From contig NZ_BIFR01000001.1 in NCBI RefSeq assembly GCF_003967535.1, positions 4,029,001 to 4,093,000 of the forward strand: a DNA stretch of 64,000 nucleotides, in the 5' to 3' direction. This document shows positions 1-9,264 of this stretch, one piece after another. This DNA is from Tengunoibacter tsumagoiensis. Its GTDB lineage: Bacteria > Chloroflexota > Ktedonobacteria > Ktedonobacterales > Ktedonobacteraceae. Both the position numbers and the translations under genes were made by a program. The notes under the pieces are model-generated. The model was not told where the DNA came from, made no database searches, and saw only the letters and a list, made by a program, of their open reading frames with translations. Each line of letters opens with the position of its first letter. The first letter of the stretch is position 1.

Positions 1-132
1 GGCGCTGATATCGGTCTGCGCTGCGAAAAGTGCGGACGACGCGTGCTCCTTCCTCGCTCTGAGGTCGAGCGCCGCATTAAACAGGTGCTGCCACGCTTGT
101 CCAAAACAGACGATTTTTTCGATGAGGAGTAG
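1..132 (+). CDS. DUF951 family protein (C-terminal part)
   Basis: The window opens inside this gene, and only the last 43 codons are present in frame 1. The visible peptide begins GADIGLRCEKCGRRVLLPRS and has a CxxC pair followed by Arg-rich residues. This matches the conserved centre of the small (about 65-75 residue) DUF951 proteins, in which GADIG and CxxCGR are hallmark motifs. The function of the family is unknown; the Cys pair suggests a zinc or nucleic-acid contact. The start codon lies outside the window. A short GC-rich hairpin follows directly at the stop codon. Confidence 0.8.
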   Translation, partial: GADIGLRCEKCGRRVLLPRSEVERRIKQVLPRLSKTDDFFDEE

Positions 133-153
133 AAGAGGCGTTATTGCCTCTTC
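132..153 (+). terminator. short hairpin after DUF951 gene
   Basis: GAAGAGGC and GCCTCTTC form an 8-bp perfect stem around a 6-nt loop, starting at the last base of the DUF951 stop codon. No clear T-run follows, so termination would be weak or factor-dependent. It could also be only a stabilising 3' end structure. Confidence 0.35.
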
Positions 154-244
154 GTGGTCTGGCTCACCTGATTGTCTCTCGTGGTTTTTCTTTGTAGGTC
201 TTTCCGTGGTTTCTCTATCACACTATGCATAAGGATGTATCGCT

Positions 245-1660
245 ATGGCCCTAGTGCATTCAGGCGATGGCTTTCTCTCTCTCCTCAAGAAGCGAGATTT
301 TCTCCGTCTCTGGTTAGCTCAGTTGATCTCTATGACGATTCTCCAGGCCTCCAATTATGCAATGATTATTCTCATTGAACAAAAAACAAATTCTACAACG
401 CTGATTGGTCTGGCCATTATTAGTTTTAGTCTGCCTGCGGTCCTCTTTGGAGCTCCTGCCGGTGTCTTCGTCGATCGTCTCGATAAGCGGCTGGTTCTCT
501 GGACCAGTAATTGTCTTCGTGCAATCGCAACGTTTCTTTTTGCTCTTATTTTGCTGACCAATAACACCGGACTTATTCCTATTTATCTGCTTACTTTTCT
601 TATCTCGACCATTGGTCAGTTTTTTACTCCTGCTGAAGGGGCTTCCATTCCCATGCTGGTGAATGAACAGGAACTTATGCCGGCTCTTTCTCTGTTCAAT
701 ATCACGTTTATGCTCTCTCAAGCTCTGGGATTTATTTTACTGGCCCCTCTGGCACTCACACTCTTGCCTACGCTCTCTTTTCAAGGGCTGGTCATTAATT
801 CAACCATCCAACTCTATCTTTTGATCGGTGTGCTCTATCTGATCTGTGCAGCCTTGATTCTGAGTATTCCACACGCTCACTTACAACAACGGTTGGATGC
901 TCCCGCTGAAAAAACACGGCACGCTTCAACATGGAGTATCTGGGCTACTGTCTGGCAGGAGATGAGCGAGGGATGGCGGTTTGTTCGTCGCGATACGTCT
1001 CTATTCCTCGGGGTGGTTCAGCTCTCTTTTGCTGGTGTCTTAATTCTGGTCATTGGTCAGCTCGCTACGCCTATTGTGACAAAACTTCTCTTGCGGGATG
1101 CTAATACGATGCCTCTGGTCTTTGCACCTGCTGGTATTGGGCTTGTGGCTGGCTCAATCTTTGTCCCCACTCTCTCGCGCAAATTGGGAACATCCCGCAC
1201 GATTCTGTTTGGCACATTGACGCTTACAGTGGCAACTGTCCTTCTCCCTGTGCTAACGCTTTTAGCACGCTTCTTTAATCCTGCTCATTGGAGCACCGAT
1301 CCACTGCTATTTATCCTAGTTGCTTGCTGTATGCTGGTAGCTGGTGTGGCGTTAAATCTGGTGAATATACCCGCTCAGGCCATTATGCAGGAACGATCAC
1401 CAGATTGGATTAAGGGGCGCGTTCTCGCTCTCCAGCTTGCCTTTTATAATGCCTGTTCGATCCCTATTATCCTCTTCATTGGGGCGTTTGCTGATTACTT
1501 TGGCATGGTGAAGGTGCTCTTTATTCTGGCTGCCAGCGAGATTCTGTTTGGCTTCTGGGGTTTCTCCTATGAACGCAGACATTCATCCTCTGGAACTGAG
1601 GATGTGCAACGCGGGCTGTCCGAAGAGGCCGATCAGCTTTCTCAGCCTTCGCGAAATTGA
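245..1660 (+). CDS. MFS transporter (MFS_3 / EntS-like)
   Basis: This 471-residue polytopic membrane protein has the pattern of about 12 hydrophobic helices expected of a major facilitator. The loop after helix 2 reads GAPAGVFVDRLDKR, the typical motif A of the MFS_3/EntS-like exporters. A second-half counterpart is less conserved. The C-terminus (about 30 residues) is hydrophilic and cytoplasmic. An AAGGA ribosome site lies about 10 nt upstream of the ATG. The substrate cannot be read from the sequence: relatives export siderophores or drugs. It stands between the DUF951 gene and a membrane protease-like gene on the same strand and is probably transcribed with neither tightly. Confidence 0.8.
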   Translation: MALVHSGDGFLSLLKKRDFLRLWLAQLISMTILQASNYAMIILIEQKTNSTTLIGLAIISFSLPAVLFGAPAGVFVDRLDKRLVLWTSNCLRAIATFLFALILLTNNTGLIPIYLLTFLISTIGQFFTPAEGASIPMLVNEQELMPALSLFNITFMLSQALGFILLAPLALTLLPTLSFQGLVINSTIQLYLLIGVLYLICAALILSIPHAHLQQRLDAPAEKTRHASTWSIWATVWQEMSEGWRFVRRDTSLFLGVVQLSFAGVLILVIGQLATPIVTKLLLRDANTMPLVFAPAGIGLVAGSIFVPTLSRKLGTSRTILFGTLTLTVATVLLPVLTLLARFFNPAHWSTDPLLFILVACCMLVAGVALNLVNIPAQAIMQERSPDWIKGRVLALQLAFYNACSIPIILFIGAFADYFGMVKVLFILAASEILFGFWGFSYERRHSSSGTEDVQRGLSEEADQLSQPSRN

Positions 1661-1733
1661 TTGACGGATGAGATTATTGTGTTTACAATAGAAACAGAAA
1701 TTGTGTTTGTCTTCGTGAGGGAGCACAGAATTT

Positions 1734-2555
1734 ATGCCCAATGCGCAGATCATGACTGAAATCGCCCCCTATCAATCCTGGTTAACAATTGCCGGTGTCT
1801 TTGTGCTCTTTGGTCTCTTGCGCCTGACACGAAAGGGGCTACGCAGGAGGGTTGATGAGTCGGGCTATCGGCTCTTTCGCTCAAAAGGCCCCCTGATCTG
1901 GTTCTGGTTGAATGCCCCCGGAGTGATTATTCATGAGCTCAGTCATGCATTTGTGGTGCTGCTATTCTGGCCCTTTGGCTTTCGTATTACGAGTATTACG
2001 CTTTTCCGTATCAAGCCTATTCCACAGCGAAATGCATATGGTCAGGTTATGCGTGGTGGGCCCGCCTCTTTACAATTGGGTGAGGTGCAATATGTTCGTC
2101 CTCAAAGGGCTCTGATGAGCTTTGTTGGTGATGGAATAAGTGGGGTTGCCCCTCTTCTGGGAGGGACCGCTGCGTTTATCTTTCTCTACTGGGTCGCAAC
2201 AGGCTACAATTTGTGGGATATTCCGCTTGATAGCGTCCACTCTTCTTTCAAAATTTTGCGCCCCGGCTGGCCCTGGTGGACTCTTCTCTTTGCTCCCTAT
2301 CTGATTTTAACGGTGACCTCAGAGCTCTGGCCTAGCCGCCAGGACTGGCGTGGAGCTCGCTGGTTTGTAGCGATGCTGACGGTGCTTCTGATCTGTGCGG
2401 GCGTTGCTATCTGGTACTATAACCTGACCTCCGCTGTCTTAACGATTGCCACCTTTGCAGCTTCACGGCTCGATTTCGCTTTGCTTATCCTGGTCGCGCT
2501 AGATCTGGTCTTTCTGGTTATTGCTGAGGCCATTGTTCAGCTTCTACGATCTTGA
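1734..2555 (+). CDS. membrane protein with HExxH motif, M50-like putative metalloprotease
   Basis: This is a 273-residue protein with about six hydrophobic segments. Residues 67-71 read HELSH inside a helix (VIIHELSHAFVV), the zinc-binding HExxH signature placed in a membrane segment as in site-2-protease-type (M50) enzymes. I do not see a clear second ligand motif such as NxxPxxxLDG. It may therefore be a divergent relative rather than a proven protease. The ATG lies about 8 nt after a GAGGGAGC-type ribosome site. The gene converges on mutL, with only 22 bp between the stop codons. Substrate and role are unknown. Confidence 0.6.
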   Translation: MPNAQIMTEIAPYQSWLTIAGVFVLFGLLRLTRKGLRRRVDESGYRLFRSKGPLIWFWLNAPGVIIHELSHAFVVLLFWPFGFRITSITLFRIKPIPQRNAYGQVMRGGPASLQLGEVQYVRPQRALMSFVGDGISGVAPLLGGTAAFIFLYWVATGYNLWDIPLDSVHSSFKILRPGWPWWTLLFAPYLILTVTSELWPSRQDWRGARWFVAMLTVLLICAGVAIWYYNLTSAVLTIATFAASRLDFALLILVALDLVFLVIAEAIVQLLRS

Positions 2556-2577
2556 ATGGCGTTGCAGGAACCTCTTC

Positions 2578-4353
2578 TTACCAGGAGAACTTTTCAATTA
2601 AAAATGAGCGGCTATAGTGCAATAAGATTGGGCTGCCGTGAGGACATACAGCCGGGACGGCAGCTTTTGCAAGAGCATGCAGAAGCGTTCTCTGCTCACC
2701 ACTACTTAGTTCTCTCCCACGCCGCAGCGCTGAGCGACAGGCCAGACCAATCAGTAGCTGGTCCTCCCAATCGGTGCTATCCTCTGCTGCTAGTGTCGCT
2801 AACTCTTGTAGATGCTCTACAGCCTGCTCATGACCAACAGGAACAGAACGAATCAGAAAGCTTCTCCCTCCAAATCGCTCACACTCTATCCCTAATCCAC
2901 GTAATAAGGGAAGACGTTGTTCCAGCAGGTCGGCTTCATAACGCTTCATCTCGATCATGACTGGCTCTAACAGAAGATGCGCATCAGAGACCTCTTCTTT
3001 GTTTCTGTTCCCCGTTGAGGTACTACGCAGGTGCTCATAGATAACCCGTTCGTGTGCCCGATGCTGATCAATAAGATACAGGCTGCCATCTGACGCTTCT
3101 GCCAGGATTACTGCCTGCTGAAGTTGCGCCAACGGATGAAGGCTGGCAATGACCTCAGCAGTCCCTGGTGGAGCGCTTTCTGCTCGATACCCTTCTGCGG
3201 TCTCTGCTACGTGAAGCCCACGTCGACGCACACCCGGTAAACGCCTCTGGCTCGCTAAGACTGGACCCGGAAAGTGAAGCGCTTCAGGCGCGACTGGATT
3301 ATGCTCCAATACACTCTGCACAGCCTGGGTCAAGACTCTGGTAATCTCTTTTTCATACACCAGTTGTACCTCTGCTTTGGCTGGATGAATATTCGCATCC
3401 AGTTCTGGCGGCGGTACTTCGATATGCAAAACAAGCAAGGGATGTTTTCCCTTCGGCAACAGACTGCGATACCCTTGCTCCAATGCCTCTTGTAACCCAC
3501 GCGAGTTAACCAGGCGTCCATTCACAAAGAGGGTGAGATATTGTCGATTATGCTGAGCCAGGATGCGATTTCCAAGATACCCATAGAGGCGATAGTGAGC
3601 TCCATCACTCAGCTCAATAGGGCTCAAGAGCTCTTTCAGTGAGAGATGATAGAGCTCTGTCAGAGCTTCAACGACGCTCCCTGAACCACTTGTTTGCAGG
3701 GCCAGATGTTCGTCCAGGATCAGGGTGAAGCGGGTTGCAGGATAGCCCGCAGCATATTTTCGCACAAGCTGAAGAATATGACTGTTCTCTGTACGAGCCC
3801 CACGCATAAAGCTCAGACGGGCAGGTACATTGTAAAAGAGATCACGAACGGTGATAGTCGTTCCATGCAGGCGGGCCCTCCTGCCACGCTGTATCATTTC
3901 ATTGCCGCGCAAGGTGATCCAGAAGGCGGCCTGCTCATCATCCTGCTGTTCAGCCTCTACTGTACGACTCAAAATGGTAATCTCTGCAATTGTCGCAATG
4001 CTTGCCAGAGCTTCACCACGAAAGCCGAAGGTGTGTAACGCGCTCAGATCTTCAAAAGTTCTGATCTTGCTCGTTGTATGCCGCTGGCAAACGGCTTCCA
4101 ATTCGTGTTCGGGAATTCCATAGCCATCATCGGTTACTCTAATCATGCGCAGTCCACCGCCACGAATCTCAATGCGCAGCTCATGTGCTCCCGCATCCAA
4201 CGCATTCTCAAGCAGTTCTTTTACCACTGACGCTGGACGCTCGATGACTTCACCCGCCGCTATACGCTCTGCTACCTCTAGTGGCAGGGTCTGCAATTGA
4301 GCTCGCTCAAACGGCTGTTCCCATGGAAGATCGATTGGTTGATCTGCCTTCAT
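2578..4353 (-). CDS. mutL: DNA mismatch repair protein MutL (endonuclease type)
   Basis: MutL couples MutS mismatch recognition to strand incision. The 591 residues show the GHKL ATPase motifs in order: ELLENALDAG (residues 47-56), DDGYGI (75-80) and GFRGEAL (110-116). The C-terminal dimerisation/endonuclease domain has a metal-binding motif at 429-440 reading DQHRAHERVIYE, where the consensus is DQHA(x)2E(x)4E, so the fourth position is Arg instead of Ala. ACRSALRRG and CPHGSP motifs follow, as in nicking MutL proteins of bacteria lacking MutH. About 22 extra residues precede the usual LPxEVAxRIAAGEV start. The start codon overlaps the mutS stop as ATGA, so the two genes are translationally coupled. 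Confidence 0.95.
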   Translation of the reverse strand: MKADQPIDLPWEQPFERAQLQTLPLEVAERIAAGEVIERPASVVKELLENALDAGAHELRIEIRGGGLRMIRVTDDGYGIPEHELEAVCQRHTTSKIRTFEDLSALHTFGFRGEALASIATIAEITILSRTVEAEQQDDEQAAFWITLRGNEMIQRGRRARLHGTTITVRDLFYNVPARLSFMRGARTENSHILQLVRKYAAGYPATRFTLILDEHLALQTSGSGSVVEALTELYHLSLKELLSPIELSDGAHYRLYGYLGNRILAQHNRQYLTLFVNGRLVNSRGLQEALEQGYRSLLPKGKHPLLVLHIEVPPPELDANIHPAKAEVQLVYEKEITRVLTQAVQSVLEHNPVAPEALHFPGPVLASQRRLPGVRRRGLHVAETAEGYRAESAPPGTAEVIASLHPLAQLQQAVILAEASDGSLYLIDQHRAHERVIYEHLRSTSTGNRNKEEVSDAHLLLEPVMIEMKRYEADLLEQRLPLLRGLGIECERFGGRSFLIRSVPVGHEQAVEHLQELATLAAEDSTDWEDQLLIGLACRSALRRGRELSSGEQRTLLHALAKAAVPAVCPHGSPILLHYSRSFLIEKFSW

Positions 4354-7082
4354 TTTCCGCCCCTACTCCTCTTTCTCTGCTGCAAAAATAAGAGATGAAG
4401 CGCATCCAACGGAGTAATGGCATACACATCTATGAGATCCAGCTCAGCTTCGCGATCATCTGTCTGATCCAGCGCCTGGGCAGCCTTTCTCGCTTCGTCA
4501 CTCTGCCAGTCATATCCACCCGATCCTGGCTGAGTATTCATGCCTCTCACGACCCCCTTCGTCTCTGCGACCTGTCTCCGAACGGAGCTGGCTACTGCTG
4601 CTCTTCTATCTGCTGAGCTCAAGGCCATCGGGGTCTGTGCAGGCTCGCTCCCACGTCCAGCCTCGAGCAGTTCCAGGACATGTTCAGCACGTTTGACGAT
4701 ACTTAATGGCATACCAGCTAATTTAGCGACATGAATACCGTAGCTTCTGCCTGCACAGCCTGGCATGATTCGATGCAGAAAGACGATGCCTGTCTCCTCA
4801 TCATCGCTAATTGCCATCGTATACACGCTTAAGTGAGATAGTTCGTCGGCCATTCCTGCCAGCTCATGATAATGGGTTGCAAAGAGGGTGCGAGCGCCAA
4901 TCTCATTATGCAGATGCTCAACAACGGCGCGGGCAATTGCCAGCCCATCATAGGTGCTGGTGCCGCGTCCAATCTCATCGAGAATAATCAGGCTATGTTG
5001 TGTAGCATGATGCAGAATGGTTGCTGTCTCTTCCATCTCCACCATAAAGGTACTTTTCCCCGATGCAATATCGTCTTCAGCACCCACACGCGTAAAGATG
5101 CGATCAACGAGCCCGATCCGCGCCTGGCGAGCTGGCACAAAGCTGCCAATTTGAGCGAGCAGGGTGATCAAGGCAACCTGTCTCAGATACGTCGATTTTC
5201 CCGCCATATTTGGTCCAGTGAGCAGAAAAACGCGCTCACTCAGATCAGCCTCTAAACGCGTGTCGTTGGGAATAAAGACGTCGCCATCTAAGCCTGCCTC
5301 GACAACAGGATGCCTTCCACCAACAATCTCAAGGCGATGCCCTTGCTCAAGCAGCGGTCGAACATAGCCTTGATGAGCCGCAACCTCTGCCAGACAGACC
5401 AGCACATCCACACGGGCCACCGCAGCAGCAGTGCTCATCAATTCAGCATAAAAGACGCCGATCTGGCGCAAGAGATCGGCGTAGATGCTCCGCTCCATCT
5501 CTTCAATGCGTTCGACGGCGCTCAAAATTAAGGCCTCATGCTCTTTGAGTTCAGGGGTGATAAAACGTTCTGCGTTGACCAGCGTCTGCTTGCGCATATA
5601 ATCGTCTGGGACCAGGCGAGCGTTGGCATGGCTGACTTCGATATAATACCCAAAGACTTTATTAAAACCAACTTTGAGCGATTTAATGCCCGTTCGTTGC
5701 CGCTCACGCGCCTCCAGTGAGACCATCCAGCGCCGCGAGTCTCGAATGGAGCTAAAGAGCTCATCTAACTCTGCCTGATAGCCAGGTCGAATGATGCGGC
5801 CTTCATCCCCACTCTCGTCCTCTTCGTCGCTCCTCAGCAAGGCTCGATCGATCAGTGCGCCTACCTCTGGACAGCCACTAAGCTCTTCGCTCAATGCATG
5901 GAGCAAGGGGGCGTCACAGCTCTGCAACAGATCGCAGAGTCTGGGCATAAGCGCAAGATAATCGCGCAGGCCCAATACTTCGTTGCGTACTGCTGTCCCC
6001 TGCCGTATTCGGCCCGCTACCCGTTCAAGATCTCCCAGCTCCTGCAAACAGCTACTAAAACGGTTGCGTAGAGCTGGACTTCCATACAATTCTTCGACGC
6101 TGACCAGCCGAGCATCCAGTTCTGTAAGATCCAGCAGAGGCTGAGTAATGGTACGTCGCAGCTGGCGCGCTCCCATGGGGGTGATGGTACGATCCAGGAC
6201 TCCCAACAGGCTTCCTGCAACGGTATTACTGCGTGTTCCATGCAGGATCTCCAGGTTGCGCTGGGTATGAGCATCAAGGATCATGTAGCTGGTGGTGCGA
6301 TATGAGCGCAGCCCTGTTAACAGTGAAAGGAGAGAGACATTCATCTTTTCTAAGTAGGCGATGATAGCTCCCGCTGCGGCTACTGCCTGCGGCTCATGTG
6401 CACAGCCGTAAGCCTCTAATGACTGTACTCCAAAGTGGCGGCAGAGCCGCTCTTGTGCTGCTTCGTGTTGAAAAAAATAGGCGGGACAATGGGTAATGGT
6501 GATGGTCTTACCAGGAAATTGATATCCGTCACTGGATCTTCCCTCCATCAGTAAGCATTCTACCGGAGCCAGCCGCTGCAACTCGGCGTCCAGTGAGACG
6601 GGGAGCTCATCGGCAACAAACCAGGTGACCATAAACTCGCCTGTGCTAACATCAACCGCCGCCAGAGCCGTCTGACCTCGCGCTGGTGCAATGGCTACAA
6701 GATAATTGTTCTGTCGCGCTGGGAGCAAATTGGGCTCTGAGAGGGTCCCAGCCGTCAGAATACGGCTCACGGCTCTCTCAACGACGTCTCGCCCCTTCGT
6801 AACTTCACCAACCTGATCGACGATAACGACTTTGTAGCCCCGCTGAATCAGCTTTCCTAGATAATTATCCAGTGCATGTAAAGGGATCCCTGCTAGCGGG
6901 ACTCGCTCTCGCCCTTTCCCATAGGATCGTGAGGTGCGCACAATCTGGAGTTCGCGGGACGTAATATAGGCGTCGTCATCAAAGGTCTCGTAAAAATCAC
7001 CAACTTGATAGAGAAGTATCGCATCGGGGAACTGTTGCTTAAACTCAAGATATTGCTTACGCGACGGGCTGATACTGGACAT
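4350..7082 (-). CDS. mutS: DNA mismatch repair protein MutS
   Basis: MutS is the mismatch-recognition ATPase. The N-terminal mismatch-binding domain has the Phe-x-Glu wedge in VGDFYETF (F30, E32). The ABC-type ATPase domain carries the Walker A sequence GPNMAGKST near residue 625, a Walker B ending LIILDEIGRGTS, and ATHYHEL. I chose the ATG at 7082 over the upstream in-frame TTG at 7088: GAGGTG lies 8 nt before the ATG but only 2 nt before the TTG. This gives 910 residues, close to the family length. It is the first gene of the mutS-mutL operon and overlaps mutL by four bases. Confidence 0.95.
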   Translation of the reverse strand: MSSISPSRKQYLEFKQQFPDAILLYQVGDFYETFDDDAYITSRELQIVRTSRSYGKGRERVPLAGIPLHALDNYLGKLIQRGYKVVIVDQVGEVTKGRDVVERAVSRILTAGTLSEPNLLPARQNNYLVAIAPARGQTALAAVDVSTGEFMVTWFVADELPVSLDAELQRLAPVECLLMEGRSSDGYQFPGKTITITHCPAYFFQHEAAQERLCRHFGVQSLEAYGCAHEPQAVAAAGAIIAYLEKMNVSLLSLLTGLRSYRTTSYMILDAHTQRNLEILHGTRSNTVAGSLLGVLDRTITPMGARQLRRTITQPLLDLTELDARLVSVEELYGSPALRNRFSSCLQELGDLERVAGRIRQGTAVRNEVLGLRDYLALMPRLCDLLQSCDAPLLHALSEELSGCPEVGALIDRALLRSDEEDESGDEGRIIRPGYQAELDELFSSIRDSRRWMVSLEARERQRTGIKSLKVGFNKVFGYYIEVSHANARLVPDDYMRKQTLVNAERFITPELKEHEALILSAVERIEEMERSIYADLLRQIGVFYAELMSTAAAVARVDVLVCLAEVAAHQGYVRPLLEQGHRLEIVGGRHPVVEAGLDGDVFIPNDTRLEADLSERVFLLTGPNMAGKSTYLRQVALITLLAQIGSFVPARQARIGLVDRIFTRVGAEDDIASGKSTFMVEMEETATILHHATQHSLIILDEIGRGTSTYDGLAIARAVVEHLHNEIGARTLFATHYHELAGMADELSHLSVYTMAISDDEETGIVFLHRIMPGCAGRSYGIHVAKLAGMPLSIVKRAEHVLELLEAGRGSEPAQTPMALSSADRRAAVASSVRRQVAETKGVVRGMNTQPGSGGYDWQSDEARKAAQALDQTDDREAELDLIDVYAITPLDALHLLFLQQRKRSRGGK

Positions 7083-7136
7083 TGGCAACGCACCTCTACT
7101 TCAACACATTTGTGCACATATTCCTTGAACACATGT

Positions 7137-7165
7137 ACTTTATCTCATTCTCGATGTGTTGTCAA
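7137..7165 (-). promoter_or_regulatory. predicted sigma-70-type promoter of mutS-mutL
   Basis: On the minus strand, a perfect TTGACA (7165-7160) is followed by a 17-nt spacer and TAAAGT (7142-7137, four of six consensus bases). A transcript would start near 7130, about 48 nt before the mutS ATG. Confidence 0.55.
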
Positions 7166-7341
7166 AAAGCAGTACTTGTAGTACTGGCACTGCTGTTTTT
7201 TTAAAATACGATCCAACAAATGCAACACAATCATGCGCTACTTTGTCACACAATCAGACATGATGCATCACTCCCCTCCGGGCTCTCTCCACATTCACCA
7301 CGAAAAATGAGAATAAATTAACAGACTGGCTCGCTTCTTTA

Positions 7342-7350
7342 TGGTATACA
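7342..7350 (+). promoter_or_regulatory. possible extended -10 promoter element upstream of the MuiA-family gene
   Basis: TGGTATACA fits an extended -10 (TGn plus TATAAT-like hexamer) about 95 nt upstream of the ATG. No good -35 is visible. The divergent region 7083-7445 otherwise holds the mutS promoter and a small palindrome (CAGTACT-tgt-AGTACTG, around 7171-7187), and no gene. Confidence 0.3.
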
Positions 7351-7445
7351 ATCACCAGGAGAAGCTTTTACCATCATCTCCTGATGATCTGGAATCTTTC
7401 CTTTTCTCCTGGCCCAACTACTGTACAATGAAGGATGTCAATAAC

Positions 7446-9119
7446 ATGCCAGCACAGAATCTCGATGCTCCAATTATAGCTGTCACGGTCTACACTGATC
7501 GCGCACTCGTTACACGGCAGTGCACACTTCATCTCTCATCCGGAACACACGATCTCCGTATCAATAATCTTCCTCAATTTATACGCGATTCTCTCCGCGC
7601 ATCTGGTGAGGGTCCCCAGGGGACGCGCATTCTTAACGTTGATGTCTCAAAGGCTTTCTACAGCCAGCCGCCCGAAGCCTCTCTACAAGCGTTACAGCGA
7701 GAGATCGATCTGCTCGTTCAGCAGAAGGAGCTGCTTCGGGCACGTCAGGATTCATTAAACGACCGCCGCCAATGGCTCCGTTCTCTCGGCGAACAATCCC
7801 ACGATTTTGCGAAAGGGCTGGCTCAGGGGCAGATGAAGCCTCAGGACTGCAGCGATTTCTTCCAGTTTATGGCGACTCAATCTTTACAGGACGCTGAAAC
7901 TGCCCAACAGCTAGAATTGCAGATACACTCTATTGAACAAGAAATTCAGGCCAGGTATCGTGAACTTCGCCCACAACAACAGACGACCAGTCCGGATCGC
8001 CTTGCAGCCAATGTGACAATCGAACTGGCTCAAGAGGGGGATGTAACGATAGCCGTCTCGTATATTACGAAGAATGCTTCCTGGTATCCACAGTATGATG
8101 TTCGTGTGCAATTTCATGATCAACCAGGCGCAGGGACGGTCGAACTGACCTACCTTGGAATGGTTCGTCAATCAACTGGTGAGGCATGGAATGCCGTTCG
8201 TCTCTCGCTTTCAACGGCCAGGCCAAGCCTCTCTGCAACGTTACCAGAACTACAGCCCTGGTATCTCAATGTTGTAACACCGATGGCATTTGGCAAAATT
8301 GCTCCTGGCTCCTTTGCACAATCGGCTGGAGGAGCTCCAGCCCCCTCACGCTCTCGGCTGATGTCCTCTGATGAAAGTGCTTTAGATGATTTTGCGGATA
8401 CGCTTAAAGAAAAAAAACTTGACCTTCCTCCGCCTCCAGTTGCGGCTGAAGTCGCGACAGCAAACGTTGAACAGACTGGAACTGCTCTCGTCTTTCACAT
8501 TGGTCACTCAGTCGATATTCCATCCGATAACTCGCCACATAAGACAACCATTGCTCGCCATGATCTTCCTTGCCAGTTTGATTATGTGACTGCTCCTGCT
8601 CTGGAAAAAGATGCCCATCTGCGTGCTACTATCACCAATACCGCAGAACAGGTTCTCCTGAAAGGTGAGGCCAATATCTTCCTGAGCGGAGAATATGTTG
8701 GAACAACTCAGGTCAGACAGACGGCATCCAATGAACAATTTAAGATCTTCCTGGGCATCGATGATAGCATTAAAATTACACGTGAGCCAACAGAACGCTC
8801 GGTTGAGAAAGGAAATCTTCTCCAGAATGATCTGCGCCGCAACATTTATGCCTATCGCATTACTGTTCATAACTATGCTCACGTCGCCCGAAAGATCGTT
8901 GTTCGTGATCATCTACCCGTCTCACAACATGAACGCATTAAGTTTAAGCTCCAATCGATCCAGCCTCAGCCGACAGAGCAGACAAAGCTTTCGCTCCTGA
9001 CCTGGGAATTTACGCTGGCTCCCGATGCTGAACAGAAAATTGACTATCGCTTCCTGGTCGAATATCCACAGGGACTCCAGATCACTGGCCTTCCCCCAAC
9101 AGGCGAAGTCGAAAACTAA
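7446..9119 (+). CDS. mucoidy inhibitor MuiA family protein (DUF4140-DUF4139)
   Basis: This 557-residue protein has the MuiA architecture. An N-terminal DUF4140 region opens VTVYTDRALVTR, and a central coiled coil (roughly residues 90-190) is rich in Gln, Glu and Arg. A C-terminal DUF4139 beta-rich domain includes ITKNASWYPQYDVRV and ends with repeated beta-sandwich strands. The ATG at 7446 has AAGGA ten bases upstream. The reading frame stays open upstream to 7341, but those codons have no ribosome site and no family similarity. No signal peptide is visible with this start. The family name comes from suppression of mucoidy in enteric bacteria; the molecular role is unknown. Confidence 0.8.
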   Translation: MPAQNLDAPIIAVTVYTDRALVTRQCTLHLSSGTHDLRINNLPQFIRDSLRASGEGPQGTRILNVDVSKAFYSQPPEASLQALQREIDLLVQQKELLRARQDSLNDRRQWLRSLGEQSHDFAKGLAQGQMKPQDCSDFFQFMATQSLQDAETAQQLELQIHSIEQEIQARYRELRPQQQTTSPDRLAANVTIELAQEGDVTIAVSYITKNASWYPQYDVRVQFHDQPGAGTVELTYLGMVRQSTGEAWNAVRLSLSTARPSLSATLPELQPWYLNVVTPMAFGKIAPGSFAQSAGGAPAPSRSRLMSSDESALDDFADTLKEKKLDLPPPPVAAEVATANVEQTGTALVFHIGHSVDIPSDNSPHKTTIARHDLPCQFDYVTAPALEKDAHLRATITNTAEQVLLKGEANIFLSGEYVGTTQVRQTASNEQFKIFLGIDDSIKITREPTERSVEKGNLLQNDLRRNIYAYRITVHNYAHVARKIVVRDHLPVSQHERIKFKLQSIQPQPTEQTKLSLLTWEFTLAPDAEQKIDYRFLVEYPQGLQITGLPPTGEVEN

Positions 9120-9144
9120 GCAGAACACGACAACTTCTCTGTCG

Positions 9145-9219
9145 AAGGAGAAAAGCAGTCCCCCTCCCAAGATTATTTTTATAACAGAATAATCTTCAGA
9201 GGGGACTGATTTTCTCCTT
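9145..9219. terminator. bidirectional terminator, long interrupted stem
   Basis: The left arm (9145-9177) and right arm (9188-9219) pair over about 30 bp. Three matched blocks (AAGGAGAAAA, AGTCCCC-TC and AAGATTATT) are separated by small internal loops. T-runs lie on both sides. The hairpin sits between the convergent MuiA-family gene and the serine hydrolase and should stop transcription from both. Confidence 0.8.
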
Positions 9220-9264
9220 GTAGATTTTTTTAACTCTTGAGTCTCGACCAGGAACAATCGCACG

